A stretch of 64,000 nt of DNA from Dicaeum eximium. Its lineage: Eukaryota > Chordata > Aves > Passeriformes > Dicaeidae. Made by a program: the position numbers and the translations under genes. This document shows positions 18,840-31,733 of this stretch, in pieces (the first letter of the stretch is position 1; each line of letters opens with the position of its first letter). The stretch covers positions 1-64,000 of the forward strand of contig VWZP01001598.1 of assembly GCA_013396995.1 (NCBI GenBank), given 5' to 3'. The notes beneath the pieces were generated by a model that searched no databases, was not told the DNA's origin, and saw nothing but the letters and a program-made list of their open reading frames with translations.

Positions 18840-19055
18840 TAATTCCCGCTGGGGCCGAATCGCGGTGCGGGGAGCAGGGAGCAGCCCCGGGCGGCTCTGC
18901 AGGGATGCTCCGTCCCACTAGATGGCAACTTCGCTCTGCGCAAGGCGAGCTCCGGCCGGAGCGCTCGGGAGCCGCAGATGGGATAAAAACCCGGCAGCCC
19001 CCGCTCCACTGGAGACTCGAGGGGTTTCCTCCTCCGAAAGCAGCGGGATCCAGAT
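18840..19055. promoter_or_regulatory. short CpG-rich island with CTCF-type and TATA-like motifs
   Basis: CpG dinucleotides are dense (roughly 20 in 200 bp by eye) against a CpG-poor background on both sides. A CTCF-like motif lies at 18915-18928 and GGATAAAAAC at 18981-18990. No gene start could be tied to it. A long open frame (18464-19372, +) crosses it, but I consider that frame fortuitous. Confidence 0.45.
18915..18928 (+). promoter_or_regulatory. strong CTCF-type motif
   Basis: CCACTAGATGGCAA fits the vertebrate CTCF core CCASYAGRKGGCRS at 13 of 14 positions (last base A). It sits in the CpG-rich island. Occupancy is not shown by sequence. Confidence 0.5.
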
Positions 19056-19388
19056 GTGCAAGGCACGGTGACACCTCTGGATCCAGCGGAATGGCTTTGG
19101 GTGGGCACAGCTGGGTCTGCAGGGAGGGATGGAGCGTTCCTGGCTGGGAGCCGTGCCTGAGCACATCCCCAATGTGCCAGCCTCCCTCTCTTTGGGAAAG
19201 CTGCTCTTCCCAAACGCTGCCTTTGGGATTTGTCAGCCTGAGCCAGGGGGGTCTCTGCAAGAGGGTGGAGTGGAGAAACGGCACCTCCCGGGGTTCAGAT
19301 CCACAGGATCCTTCCCACACTCCATGTCTGAGATCCAGACCTTGGGTGAAACACCCTAAAGCCAAAGCCTAGGCCTGGGCTTGTCGTA

Positions 19389-19570
19389 GGATCATGGAAT
19401 ATCCCGAGTTGGAAAAGACCCCCAGAAATCACCCAGCCCCACCCCTGTCCCTGCCCAGACCCCCCAACAATCCCCCCTGTCCATCCCTGGCAGCGCTGTC
19501 CAAACGCTCCTGGAGCTCTGGCAGCCTTGGGGCCGTGCCCATTCCCTAGGGAGCCTGGGCAGTGCCCAGC
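19389..19570 (-). mobile_element. CR1 LINE fragment (antisense)
   Basis: The segment from ATCATGGAATATCCCGAGTT through CACCCAGCCCCACCCCTGTC and GCGCTGTCCAAACGCTCCTG to GGGAGCCTGGGCAGTGCCC is a 3' region of a different CR1 subfamily. It matches 34512 closely. Confidence 0.88.
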
Positions 19571-20649
19571 ACTGGACATCTGTGACCCCCAAAGGAGGGA
19601 TAAGGAACAGGTTTCCCTTTTCCCTGGCGTTTCCACGTTTCCCTGGGCAGGTCTCCCCCCATTCACCACTTCCAACAGAGCAGCTTTGCTCTACTCTCAG
19701 GTGGGTTTGAACAGAGCAGATCTATCCCAGAGCACATCCTCCATCCCAGGGAAACTCTGTGTGGATTTTTCCCCACACAGCCGAAGCAACGTGAGGAAAA
19801 ATCTTCTCCATAAATCAGGAGATTTCCATGTCCAGCCTCACTGGGACTTTTAGAGCAGGACACAGTCCTGTCCTTCATGTTCATCCCTGCTGGCACCTCT
19901 TGGACCACTCCTGCTGCACAGAGGCTGCTTTAACCCATCTCAATCCTGCTTGGAGTCACAGCCAGCAGCAGGAAGAGGGAATTGTACCTGACCCTCCATG
20001 ATCCTCATTCCTACAACACATAGAAGATGTTTCTTCTTCCAGAGGCACAGGGCATTGCTGGCTCCTGTGCACCTGGAAAAGGGAAAAATGGGGCTGGAAA
20101 AGTGTTAAACACTCCAGGCATGAATGCTGATCCTCGCTGGCACTCAGGGGTTGCTCGCACGGAGCCCAAGGAGAAACCCGAGGCTGCTCCGTCCCCCAGA
20201 GCAGGGGGAGGCGGCACTGAAGGAGCAGCGGCACCTTCAGTGACAGTGACACAGTGACCAGAATGTTAATGCTGGCACAGCTCCCTCTCCCAGGTAGGAA
20301 GTGCTTCTAACAGCATGGCAAATCCCATTTTTGCTGGATACAAATTCCACCAAACAGCCAAAGCCTCAGTGAAATGCTCGACGAGGCTGGAATTGAATTG
20401 GAGCTGTAGGAGACAGGCAGCAGCTCCGAGATGGGGGCTGGGGGGGAATGTGAGCCTGGGACAGGGGCAGGGAGATTTTGGGAGCACAGCTGAGGCTCTT
20501 GGAGGAGAAGAAGAGCATGGAGGAGAATAAGGATCTGCATGGGGAAGAGCGAGGGGATGTGGGGGAAGCTGAAGCTGGGTCTGCCCCATCCCTGGAAGTG
20601 GCCAAGGCCTCTGCTGCCTCCAGCCTCCAGCCTTGCCTGGTGAGCAGCA

Positions 20650-20912
20650 CATGGAATCCTCGAAACATGGAATGGCCTGGGTGGGAAGGGACCTAAAACT
20701 CATCCAGGTCCCACCCCTGCCCTGGGCAGGGACACCTTCCACTGTCCCAGGCTTCTCCAAGTCCTGTCCAGCCTGGCCTTGGGCACTGCCAGGGATCCAG
20801 GGGCAGCCACAGCTGCTCTAGGCACCTGTGCCAGGGCCTGCTCACCCTCCCAGGGAACAATTCCTTCCCAATATCCCATCCAAAACTCTCCTCTTTTAGT
20901 TTAAAACTTGAT
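20650..20912 (-). mobile_element. CR1 LINE 3' fragment (antisense)
   Basis: It begins in the antisense tail (ATGGAATCC..ACATGGAATGGCCTGGG). It continues through GGGCAGGGACACCTTCCACT and GATCCAGGGGCAGCCACAGC to GGGAACAATTCCTTCCCAAT. Confidence 0.92.
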
Positions 20913-21239
20913 CTATTACTCTCTGCCCATGTAAAAATTCCTCCTTGATGAAGATTTGGCTGCTGCTCCTGCAGGATCTGGGTTGCCCTGGTGGTTATCC
21001 TGGGGAAAAGGAGGCAGCAGAGGAAGGAGGGCTGGATCAACACCATTTCAAGTCCTGGATCCTCCATGAGGATCATCCTCCACACCATCCATAGGACCCT
21101 GCATCCCTCCAGTGCCCACTGGAATTTCAGGCATTGCCTTCCAGGGGTATTTTCTTTCCCAAATACACCTGAGCAGGAAGCTGGAATAATCCAAAGGACA
21201 GAATGAAGAGGATCAAACTGCAGCAGAGACCCACTGCAG

Positions 21240-22090
21240 GTTTCCAGGAAAAAGGAGTTTCCAGGAATCCTCAGTCTGGAAACCTTGATGGGGGACGAGT
21301 CAGAAAATGTGGCTCAAAGTGATGTCTCGGTGGATGAAGTTATAAAACAACCTGACAAAATAAACGGTAACACTCGGGTAGTGCCGGCTGGTTCTCATTC
21401 CAGAGCTCCAAAGGAATTCAAGGATGAAATAGCTGAGCTATTAACAGCATTAACTCTGCTGTGAGAGCTCTCACTTAACATCTTCTCACCATCAGATGGA
21501 AAGAAAGCAGTGAGACCTTGATAGGAAAAAAATGCTCCTGAGCAGCTCCAGGAACAGCAGGTTATTAAAAGTGATGTTCAAATGAGGTAGAACTGCACTA
21601 AGGAGGGGAATTAGGGAGCATGGGAGACCAGCTCCTGGGAAATTCAACCAGGCTTTTGTCCTGGAGTTTCTGAGGGAGGCAGCAAGGGAGGAGATCAAGT
21701 GGCCCAGAGATCCAATAGGCATAATCTACTTGACTTTCCTGAGGATTTTTACCAAGCTCTCAAATCAAAGGACATGTAATAACTTCAAAGACACATTGTC
21801 ACAGGGGCATGGAGTGACTGGGACAAGGGGGATGGATTAAAGGTGAAGGAAGGAAGGTTTAGATTCGATATTGGGAATAAATTCCTCTCTGGAAGGGAGG
21901 GCAGGCCCTGGCACAGGGTGCCCAGAGAAGCTGTGGCTGCCTCTGGATCCCTGCAGTGTCCAAGGCCAGGCTGGACAAGGCTTGGAGCAGCCTGGGACAG
22001 TGGAAGGTGTCCCTGCCTGTGGCAGGGGTGGGAATGGATGAACTTTAATGTCCCTTCCCACCCAAACCATTCTGGGATTCTGTTTCAGGC
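21240..22090 (+). mobile_element. longest CR1 copy: reverse-transcriptase relic plus 3' end
   Basis: The 3' end is clear (21835-22090: GGCAGGCCCTGGCACAGGGT, GGTGTCCCTGCCTGTGGCAG, CCCAAACCATTCTGGG). Upstream, translation in shifting frames gives CR1 ORF2-like pieces: SHSRAPKEFKDEIAELLTAL near 21392-21450, and NLLDFPEDFYQALKS near 21725, which recalls the RT LDFxKAFD block. Stops and frameshifts make it dead. Confidence 0.72.
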
Positions 22091-25000
22091 TCAAGAATCC
22101 TAAAGTCCCTATGAAATGAGAAGGAAAGTTCTGCTTGAGGTGATCAGGATAAAGACTGGGAAGCAGAGGAGAAGGAGAAGTTCAGGCTCCACAGGGATGA
22201 GCTCCACAAGACTTGACCTTCATAATGTTTGAAAGTCTAAGCTCCAGACTGAGCCCACAGCTGAGACCTGAGCCCGACTGTCCCATGTTTGGACAGAAGA
22301 CACAATGAATTCTGAGTGAGTGCCTGTGGAGCTTGGACAGCCTCAGCCAATGACGAAGATGAGACACCAGGGCCAAGCCTGGAATGAGAGCTCCTGGACC
22401 TGGTTCCATGTGCTGGTTCTTCCGTGACCTCTGCACTCCTCTGGCTCCTGGATTATCCCAAACAGTCCTGCCCTGGATCTTTTTCCCTGGAGCAGCAATA
22501 AGCACAGTGGTCAGTGCTCAGGGAAAACTTGGAGAGAAGCACCAGCCTGGAGAGATGAGAATTCCTTGGCTCCAGCTGCCTGTGCCTTGGGGGTTCCCTT
22601 TGGCCTCTCTTTAATAGCTCTGCACCCAACAATGCCTGGCTTTCCTTCCTTATTGCTCCTCTCAGTAAATCCTCTGCCCTGTGCCTCTGGAAGCTGGGAT
22701 GAGGACAGGGAAGATTCCCAATTTCCTGCTTGCAGCTGAACCTCTGTGTTTTACCAGGGTGGTTCCTTTTCATTCCCTGCCTGTCCCCACCATTCAATTT
22801 TTCAATTTTTCTGACCCCTGCAAAGAGCTGTGCTGACATTTCCTCAGAAATGTCCCTCATAACTCCAGCCCTCCCTCCTGAGTGGGGATTTTTCAGAGCC
22901 CATTATGGTCCATTTGGAGTCAGGGTTGGTTTCCCCTGTGTGCATCCATTTCCATTTGTCTCCTCTGAATTCCAGCTGCCGCTCTGTCACCCTCTCAGTC
23001 ACTATTACGAGCTCCTCCCAGAATTCTCTGCAGGCAACCCCAGCCTTTTCCACCTTCAGTAACTCAGCCCTGCAAATCTGGTTATGATTCCATCCTTTCC
23101 TTCACAGACCATGGAGAAGTGTCCTGCCTTCAGCAGAGATCCCTTCACAATCCACCTCCTTGCACTCCAGGAACCAAGAGCTTATTCCTGTCCTTTGCTT
23201 CCTGCTTTTAAAGACTTTTTTGTTTTAGAGTTTTTAGCCATTTTTAGCCATTTTAAAGCCATTATAGACATTTATCTATGAGAACCTTCTCTTTTCATCT
23301 GAGATCATCTCCAAGGCTTTGGGGAGACCACGTTCCTGCTCCAGCAGCAGATTCATGAGTGTGCTGAGGTGTTCAGCACCCCTTGGTGCATCTTTCCCCA
23401 AATCCTCTCCCACTTTTCCCATGGGCCCATGCAGGACTTCAGCATTTGCAGTTTTCCTTGGCAAGAAGCTCAGCAAACCCAATTCCTGTTGCATGAAGAA
23501 AGAGGGGTTTTGTTTGTTTTGACCTTGATTTCTGCTTGTTTCTCCTTTTCCTTCTTCAGGAGCAGAATCAAAAGCCGAGTCCTTGATGTCCTCTCATGAT
23601 TTTGTTGACTTCTTCCATAGCTTTGTTACAGCAAATCCCTTTTCTCTGCTCGAGAATCTCATCCTCCAGTTTTCCTCATGCAAAACTATTCCAGACCTTT
23701 GACCACCTCCTTGTGCCCCTGTTTTCCTGGCTCTGCTGTATCATGGAACGGGATAGAAGGGATCCTAAAAACCATCTTGTTCCATGTGTCTGAGGTGAGG
23801 AGGTGACCACGGCACCAGAGGCCAAGGGCATGGCCCAGCCTAGGATTTACATGGCTCTGGAATTGCATTTCCATGGATCAGATCACTTCCATGGATCAGA
23901 CCACTTCCCACAGATCATCACCATTTCCTACAAGGTTTTCCATGAGCCACCCTGGTTGTGTTGCCATCCCTGCTGACTGACTTGACGCTGCAGATGCTCC
24001 CTGACAAGGATCTCCCTCCATCCTCGGGCAGTTCTGGGCTCCTCCTGTCCCCGTGAGTCACCTCCAGCGCTGCCCTCCCGGCTCTGCTCCGTGATTGTAT
24101 CCTGTGATTTACAGGGCTCCTCGCTCCTCTCCCTGCCCAGAGCTGTGCTCTGACTCCCTCTCCTTCCCTCAGAATTTTACAGCTCTTGGGCCCCCATTTC
24201 TCTTCACAAACCAATCTGCAGTGCTGTCCACTGGGTTGCTTTGCTCCCTGCTTGTGAAAGACATCAATTTCATTATTAATTTTGGCACTTTTTAAAGAAG
24301 GATGTGAAGCCCTGAATCACATCCCAGTCACAAGAGCAGAGTGATGCTCATGAGTTGTGTTCTGGCTCAGGTCATCTTTCAGGAGACACTCAAATGCTGC
24401 ATTATTTGGTGCCTGCTGGGGTTCCACAGCCTCTTTATAACATCTCAGTGGTCATTTGCCGCAGAAAATGTTCCCTCACAGGAGGCTGGAGGAGATTTGT
24501 GCCGGGCACTTGGCTCCGAGGAGGAGCAAGGAGATGCAATCAGGATGAAGCTCTAATACCTGATATTGCAGGAGATAACAAGAATAGCTGGGCTGTTTGG
24601 GCTGAGCTGCCACCCTTTACAAAGTGGATGCAACCTCTGTTTCCATCCTCAGTATGGTTTTTTTCCCCCTATTGAGCTGGTAATGGCTCCTTTGGAACCC
24701 TTGGAATGGAGGTTTCTTTACCAAGTGACCTGTGAAATATTTCTGACTGAAAGCTCCTCCCAGAGCCAGAGAATCGATTTTCAGATGTCTCAGCAATTCC
24801 CCTGAGAGAGCAGCTCTCCAGGACTCCTTGTTTTTTTGTTTTTGAGACAGTCCAACATGGAGATAACAAGGGAAGGCACCTTGCCCGTGGAGACGGAATT
24901 TGGCTGACAATATCCTGATAATCTCATTCCCTCAGGACCAGCACTGCTCCCTGCTGACCCCCTTTGTGTCACCTCTCAGGGGTCAGGAGCACAGCAGGAA

Positions 25001-25861
25001 GGGAGGGGACCCTTCAGACCATTCATGTATCAAACTCCTTGTCCATCATAAAGGCATATTTCAAAAAACTCATGGAACAGAACCTGGCCACTGTTCAAAG
25101 CACTCCTGTAGGAGATAAATTGTTGATAGGCACAAAATCCATGTGGGGAACAGAGATCCAAAGGATCTCCAAGGCCCAGAACCCAGGGCTTGCATTCATT
25201 GAAATTATTTTTCCTATGGATTCAGCCTTCTGCTTTGCAAAGTCAAGGATGCTCCCAGATCAAGCCCAGTGGCTCTGAGCTGCCTGCAGGAATGTTTGAT
25301 TTATGGAGCCATGTGTGAGATGCTGACAGGGACCCCCTTTAGCTGACCACACAGAGCCTTTCCTGAGATGTGATCAAAAATTCATGTTTGAACCTGTGCA
25401 CTCACCCATCCCCTCATTAATGATTGCAGCAGGCAGAGCCTTGGTGCTGACTTTGGGCTGAGGTTTGTCTCCTTGAAACTCAAGCTCATGAAGTGTCTGA
25501 ACTGCTCAGAGCTGCAGATTGTTCTTGTCTTTGCCCCTCACAAGGTCTCACACAAGGAAAGGTTGGGGTTTGACCACGGCACATCTGCAGCAGTTCGTGT
25601 TCAAGCTCATCCCACCCCCTCAGGGTTGGTATTTTGTGGGAAGACTCAGAGGAAACTCCTCTGTCTCTGGCCAGCAAGAGCTGTCCTGGCTCCCCTGGGC
25701 TTCTCCCTTGGGCAAAGTCCTGTGTGAGAGCCACAAAATTATGGAAAAGCTTCTCCCAGCACTGGGAGCTCTTGCTGAACTCTTCACAGGGCTGCTCTGC
25801 ATCAGTGCCTGGGGTGCTGAGGGTCCTTCCCCACCAGGGGAGTGAAGGCAGGGCTGTTCCT
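22091..25861. other. single-copy non-coding stretch
   Basis: I see no defensible exon. Minor items are a weak antisense CR1-like piece at 23737-23790 (TCATGGAACGGGATAGAAGG, AACCATCTTGTTCCATG) and a near-duplicate of 19 bp at 23873-23909 (CATGGATCAGAtCACTTC, twice). Composition is ordinary. Confidence 0.5.
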
Positions 25862-26400
25862 CATGGAATCATGGAATCACTGAGCTGGTTGGGTTGGAAA
25901 AGCCCCCTGAGAATCTCAATCCAACCGTAAACCAAGCACCACAATGTTTCCCACTGACCCATGTCACAGGTGCCACATCCATGTGGCTTTTAAATCTTTC
26001 CAGGGATGGTAACTCTGCCACTGCCCTGGGCAGCTTATTCCAGGGCCTGACCACTTTCAGTGGAGGAATTTTCCCAAAATCTACTCTGACCCTCCCCTGG
26101 CCCAGCCTGAGGCCGTTCCCTCTCCTCCTGTCCCTGTTCCCTGGCAGCAGAGCCTGACCCCCCCGGCTGTCCCCTCCTGGCAGGAGTTGTGCAGAGCCAC
26201 AAGGTCCCCCCTGAGCCTCCTTTTCTCCAGGCTCAGCCCCTTTCCAGCTCCCTCAGCCCCTCCTGGGGCTCCAGCCCCTTCCCAGCTCCGTTCCCTTCCC
26301 TGGACATGCTCCAGCCCCTCCAGGTGTCTCTTGTCAGGAGGGTCCCAGAGCTGCCCCAGCACTGGAGGTGCCCCAGCAGTGCCAGCACAGGGGACGGGCA
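25862..26400 (-). mobile_element. CR1 LINE 3' region (antisense), about 540 bp
   Basis: It begins in the tail (CATGGAATCATGGAATCACT). It continues through GGTTGGGTTGGAAAAGCCCC, the CTTTCCAGGGATGGTAACTC block, CCGTTCCCTCTCCTCCTGTC and the GTGCAGAGCCACAAGG block to GTCCCAGAGCTGCCCCAGCA. It is a fuller copy of the module at 3850 and shows how that copy is 3'-truncated. Confidence 0.92.
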
Positions 26401-26440
26401 CTGCCCTGCTCCTGCTGCCACCCCAGGGCTGGATCTGTCC

Positions 26441-28252
26441 CTCTGCAGAGCACAGGGCCACCAGAGGCAATGTTAGGGACCAGCATCACTTTGCAAGTTA
26501 AATTAGGGAGACACTTCCAGTGTTTTTGGAGGGTCTGTAGAGCCCCTTTTCTTTTTAACAATGTAAATCCTTGTACTGGAGGCTTAATTCCAACTAATGG
26601 GGGAGAGATGGAGTCAAAACATACAGAATTTGCCTTTTTCGGAAAAAATTATCACTTTGAGGAGTGCAAAACTTGGAAATAATGAGGAAAAAAATTGTAT
26701 TCAAACACAAATACACAAAACACAAGCAGGAACATCTCAGGGTTTCCCCTGTACCTGCCCTGTGAGGCTCAGCTCTGAAGGATGCTCTGAATGTGTTCCC
26801 TGCCCTGCCAGGCTGGCAGTGCCCTACCAGTGCTCCTGCACTGCTGGGAGATGCACTGGATCCCATGGATCCACACTGTGGGGCTCTTATCCCACCTCGT
26901 GGAAGGATTCTCCAGGAGCCAGAGCTGAGCCTGGCTGGGCCCTTCCTGCAGCTGCATTTGTGGTGAGCACTTCCTGATCTGCAGCTCTCTTTGACTCCCT
27001 CAGGTGTGCAGTGGCTCTGGCTGGTTCTCCCACTGAATTCCAGCACCTTGGCTGCCACTGGGGCTGGAGCCAGGAGCTGAGGTTTTCCTGATGCTCATCT
27101 GTGGAGGAGGCAGCTGAGCCTTTTTTGGGGGGTCTGATTTTGGAAGGTGGCCTGAACAAGGAGCATCTTCCCAGTGCCTTGGGATGATGCCTGGCACCGA
27201 CTGGAGCTCGGATGATCCCAGCTCCAGGTGTTTGCACCCTGTTTATTGGGATGGCACCTCTGGGCTTCCCAGCAAGATCCTGCTTCTCCCTGCTCCCTCC
27301 TCTCTTCCCAGGTTTATGGAATCCGAGCAGCATCCTGAGCTGGATCAGCCCAGACTGGCTTTGGGATGCAGCAGCTTTCAGCAAGGCAGGGCCAGAATTT
27401 TGGAATGATTCAGGTGCTCAGGTTACCTAAACCTTTCCCTGCCTCTATCCCTCTACTCCCTCCCTCCCACTGCCTGCCCGGTGCTGGGGACATGCTTCCA
27501 GAGGCAATTCCTTCATGCAGGAGGAATGTCACCCATCCTGAGTGTGTCCCAGCACTCTGTGAACTTGTGGACAGCTGTTTCTCCCTCCCTGGCACAGGCA
27601 GCTGTGGGGGGACAGCTCTGTTTTCCCCCTTTTCCTGCCAAGGGTTAATTCCCCCTTCAGTGCCAGAGCCAGGAGAGGTTTCCAGGAGCAGAACCCACAC
27701 CATATGCCCAGGATTTAGCTTTATAATCATCCTGGCTTTAGCAACAAAGCTGGAAAGAGAAGCATTTTTGTGTTTATTGGACATAAGAAGATCTCGGTGG
27801 TTAAGAATCCACGGGGCTGAAAATAGGAAAAGAAGAAGAAAAAATAAAGCAACAAACTGTTTGATAAGCCTGAAAGACTTAAGAGCTGGAATCTGCATCT
27901 GTGTTGCCCAAAATATCTTGGATAAAGCTGCTGGGATGGGGGGAGACATGTGAGTTGTGCCACCCCACTGGTCTTGCCCAGGAACACGAATCCTTTCATC
28001 CTGCCAGGATCACTTTCAAGTGGACTCTAAGCCCAGGCTGTTTGTTTTGACTTGCTGTTTTCTTCCCTAAATGAATCCTGATTTTCCTCAGGGAGAATCC
28101 CCAGCAGGTGCCAAGAGCACGCAAGATCTCTTCCTTCTCCATGTCGAGGAAATGAATTTTGTGGCTGATTTTTATTATTCCCAAACCCACATGTTCATAG
28201 AAAACAGCACAGAGTGGGTGTCCCCTTCCCCATCCCACCCCAAAACCAGGAA
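26441..28252. other. single-copy non-coding stretch
   Basis: No exon or repeat was recognised. A/T-rich patches lie at 26500-26720 and 27720-27850. Confidence 0.5.
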
Positions 28253-28400
28253 CCACAGAATTATGGAATGGTCTGGGTTGGATCTTAAAACCCTTCCAGT
28301 CCCACCCTTCCACCATCCCAGGCTGCTCCAATCCCCATCCAGCCTGGCCTTGGACACTTTCAGAGATCCAGGGGCAGCCACAGCTTCTCTGGGACATGCA
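28253..28400 (-). mobile_element. CR1 LINE 3' fragment (antisense)
   Basis: CACAGAATTATGGAATGGTC, CCATCCCAGGCTGCTCCAAT and CAGCCTGGCCTTGGACACTT run on to GATCCAGGGGCAGCCACAGC. Confidence 0.9.
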
Positions 28401-31092
28401 GGGATGTTCCTGTTCCATCAGCCTGAAATGCTGTTTGCTGTTTCCCACTGCTGGAGCATCCAGGGATCCCAGAGTGTTTTTATTCCCATGAGTGTCATAG
28501 AAACTACAAATGAGAATAAACTCATCAAACACTGATGGCATTTTCATGGTTGTGCTTGAAGAATTGTCCCTTTTGTCCACAGAATCCTCCTGCTTGCTTC
28601 AGCACATCCCTGGGTGCTGGCACAAGGTGACCTTGCAGTTTCTGCAAGCAAATATCCAGAAAAAAAATTGGAAAAACCCCATACTCCATTGTTGGCTTTG
28701 TGTAAAGGTCTTTTAACGTGACCTGGCTCCAGCAATGGCCTCATTTTTCTTTTCCACACTCTCTCCTCTGCTTCTCTGCCAGAAGATTTGTCTTTTAAAG
28801 GTTCATTCAGGCTCAGATGTGGCCTCAGGCCAAGGCTGGTGCAAGTTTTAGGTGTTCTTTAATAACTCAAACTGGGCTACAGCTCAAGAGTAAGGGCTCA
28901 GTCCTTCCTGGGCATCAGCTCCCTCTGCAATTGGCCACCCCCAAATCAGGAATGTGTGGAATTAAACAGATGTAACCAAAGCTTTGAGCTGCTTGTCTGT
29001 GTTGTGGTGAAGGAGAAACCAAGGGGTAGAAAGTGGCCCTTTAGCCTCGTGTCCATTCCCTTCAGGGTTTCACATTTCCAAAGCTCCTTTTACACACGTG
29101 GGATTATTTTAGGCCAGTTCCTCCCAGTTTTTTCTGTCCTGTCACTGTCACCCTGCTCTCGGACCTGCACCATGGATGGTGAAAGCACCAGAGAGGTGGG
29201 AATTATTTTTCCAGGTGATGAGGTTTGATGTCATAAATTGTAGCTCTTCTTAAAAATATTAATAAGCATTTACAGCCCTCAGACAATGTTTTTATGGAAA
29301 GTCACACATTTATCCTTTGGAAACCCCTCTGGAACACTTTCCCAGTGGTTTCCAGGAGGACCTGGCTGTGCCATAGGTCCCTGGAGCCACCCAAGCCTTT
29401 GGTCACCTGTGCCAGGTGCTCCCCCAGCAGCCCCAGTCCCTCCCAGCACTGAGGGGGTCACGCTGGGAATGGGGCAGGGAGCTGACAGAGACAGGCCCTG
29501 GATGTGCTGGTTATATTTCAGGAATATTGAGTTAAAAGAAACCTTTAATGCATATTCTATGCCAGTATCCAATTAAATTTGGGAACAGGATCTTCCTGTT
29601 AAATTTTTCAACCTCCTCTCTTCAGTTAAGACATAGGAAAGTTTAAAATGTTTATTAATTGTAGCTTCCTTTCTTCCCACTGTCCTCAACAAAGTAATGG
29701 GCTTGAAGTTAGAGTTTTCCTATCTTTTATATTTAAATGGATAAATCTTTTCCCACAAATCCACCCAAGCTGTGTTTTCCCCACTGAGCCGTTTTCCACT
29801 CCATCATCCTGTTTCTCCATCCCTGGGAAGGCAGTGGGGCTTTGCTTGAGGGGAATCCATGAATTCCTTTGGGGTGAAAATACGTACTGTGGACACTTCT
29901 CCTGCAGTCCCATCCCTATCCGTGCCCATGCTCTTCCCTGCTGCAATCCCAGTTGTAGCTGGGAGATGTCCAAGTGCAAACAAAGGATCCTGGTGTGGGA
30001 AAGACGCTTGGGAAACACCCTCCACCTGCCTGGCACTGCAGGATCTCCTTCCTTCATGCCCAAATCCCACAGTGCCCACAGTGAAAGAGGCTGGTTCCAG
30101 AGTGGTATTCAGTAAAGTTTATTTGGATACAGGCTGGGCATCTGTGCTTTGTTCTACAGCAAAACTCCTGAACCAAAAAATTAATTCTTTCCCTATCACA
30201 TTTATTATCCCCTCCTTTATTTTTACATAAATTCCACATTATGGTCAAGCTTGGATTCTCCACGTTGGCTGCATTGCCTTGCTCTCCATTTATCACTTGG
30301 CTGTACAGGATAAATTTTAAGTGGCATTCCTTCAAAATATTCCTGGGAGTTTCACTGGGGGTGGCTTCTCTCCCATTTTCGGATCTCTTATTGTTGCTGG
30401 GCAGAAGTGACAGAAACAACTTCCACTGTGAGGTTGGGTAAACCTTTCCCAAATGGAGCCTCTCTCTCTTTTCTGCTTGATTTGATCTACAGTCCTTGGA
30501 CATCTCTGATTCCCCTCTCTGGAACAGCTTTCTGGGCATGGAATATCTCCAAAAGGTCATCAAGCTGTGCCAAGTTGCCACAAGTTCCTGGGAGGCTGCT
30601 GGGAAAGTCTTAATCCTCCTCAACAGTCCCCAGCCAGGCTTCCCTTAAATCATCCCACGGATTTTGCAGGTGACACAAACTGGTGCTCAGGGACAAGGAG
30701 GTTTTTACAGAAGTTGGAATTATGAGACAAAAGGGGCCATGGCAAACATCGATTTTAATATTGGTAAATGCAGGAAAGGCCTTTACCATTTTTAAGGAAT
30801 GAAGTTTATCCTTGGGAAGGGGGGGCTGTGCCCAGTGAAGAAAAAACCTGGGAGGGGTCTGAGGGTGCTGAGGCCCAGACAATGAGCAGTGCAGGAACTG
30901 CAGAGCTGACCTGATCCATAAAAATGCAGGTGCAGGTGATGATCAGCAATGAGAGAAAAAGGATGGGAAAAGAAACAGGGAAAAATAGTGATGGCCTTGT
31001 ACAGAAAATGTTACAGCTATTTTCCTTTATTGCTGGCAGCAAATGAGTGCCCTTAACCTGTACATAGAAACAAATTGCTGAAAAGTGGAAGA
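28401..31092. other. single-copy non-coding stretch
   Basis: I see no exon, RNA gene or clear repeat. Translations are short, with no family resemblance. Composition is ordinary, with A/T-rich spots at 29240-29280 and 29630-29760. Confidence 0.5.
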
Positions 31093-31235
31093 TCATGAAA
31101 TCACAGAATTACAGAATGGTTTGGGTTGGAAGGGACCTTAAAGCTCCTCTCATTCCACCCCTCCCATGGGCAGGGACACCTTCCACTATCCCTGGCTGCT
31201 CCAAGCCCTGTCCAGCCTGGCCTTGGACACTTCAG
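31093..31235 (-). mobile_element. CR1 LINE 3' fragment (antisense)
   Basis: ATGAAATCACAGAATTACAG, GTTTGGGTTGGAAGGGACCT and GGGCAGGGACACCTTCCACT end at CCTGGCCTTGGACACTTCAGG. Confidence 0.92.
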
Positions 31236-31687
31236 GATCTTTCCATTCCCACAGGACTGGTGAGGTGAGGAGTAGGCAGGGACAGGAGGAGACAGGAGGA
31301 GAGGAGAGCTTGCCAGGAAATCACTTCTGCAATCTTGGGGTTTGTTCAGTGGCGACTGAAACAGGGAAAAATGAAAATCCTGGATAAAATGGAGCAGTTT
31401 CTACCCCGTTCTGGACAGGGAGAGTGAGTGCAGAGCTCCAGGAAAAACCAGTGACCACCACGGGGCCTGGCCCAGCCCTGGGGTCAGTCAGACCCCCAGG
31501 GTTACGGACACCTGGTGTTGGCAGCACTGGCTACCCCTGGGATGCTGCAGCACCTCTGGATCCCACGGGAACATCCCATGGATTCACCTCCACCCCCAAA
31601 GCCCTCCATGGCCAGAGCTGCCTGCTCTTGATCCCTAAACCCTCAGACATCTCCCGGCTGCTGCTTTCTCCTCCTCCTGACACATCC

Positions 31688-31733
31688 TTGGGCCTGTCCC
31701 TCCCCATCCCTCCCCATCCCTCTCCATCCCTTC
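31688..31733. repeat. CTCCCCATCC minisatellite
   Basis: About four units of (CT)CCCCATCC(CT) lie in tandem with small changes. It is similar in kind to the CCCCAT array at 1-22. Confidence 0.75.

Noticed and set aside
18464..19372. 302-codon plus-strand frame over the CpG island
   Set aside because: No domain, compositional or splice evidence supports it. The length is explained by the G+C-rich, stop-poor centre. Kept only as context for the island.
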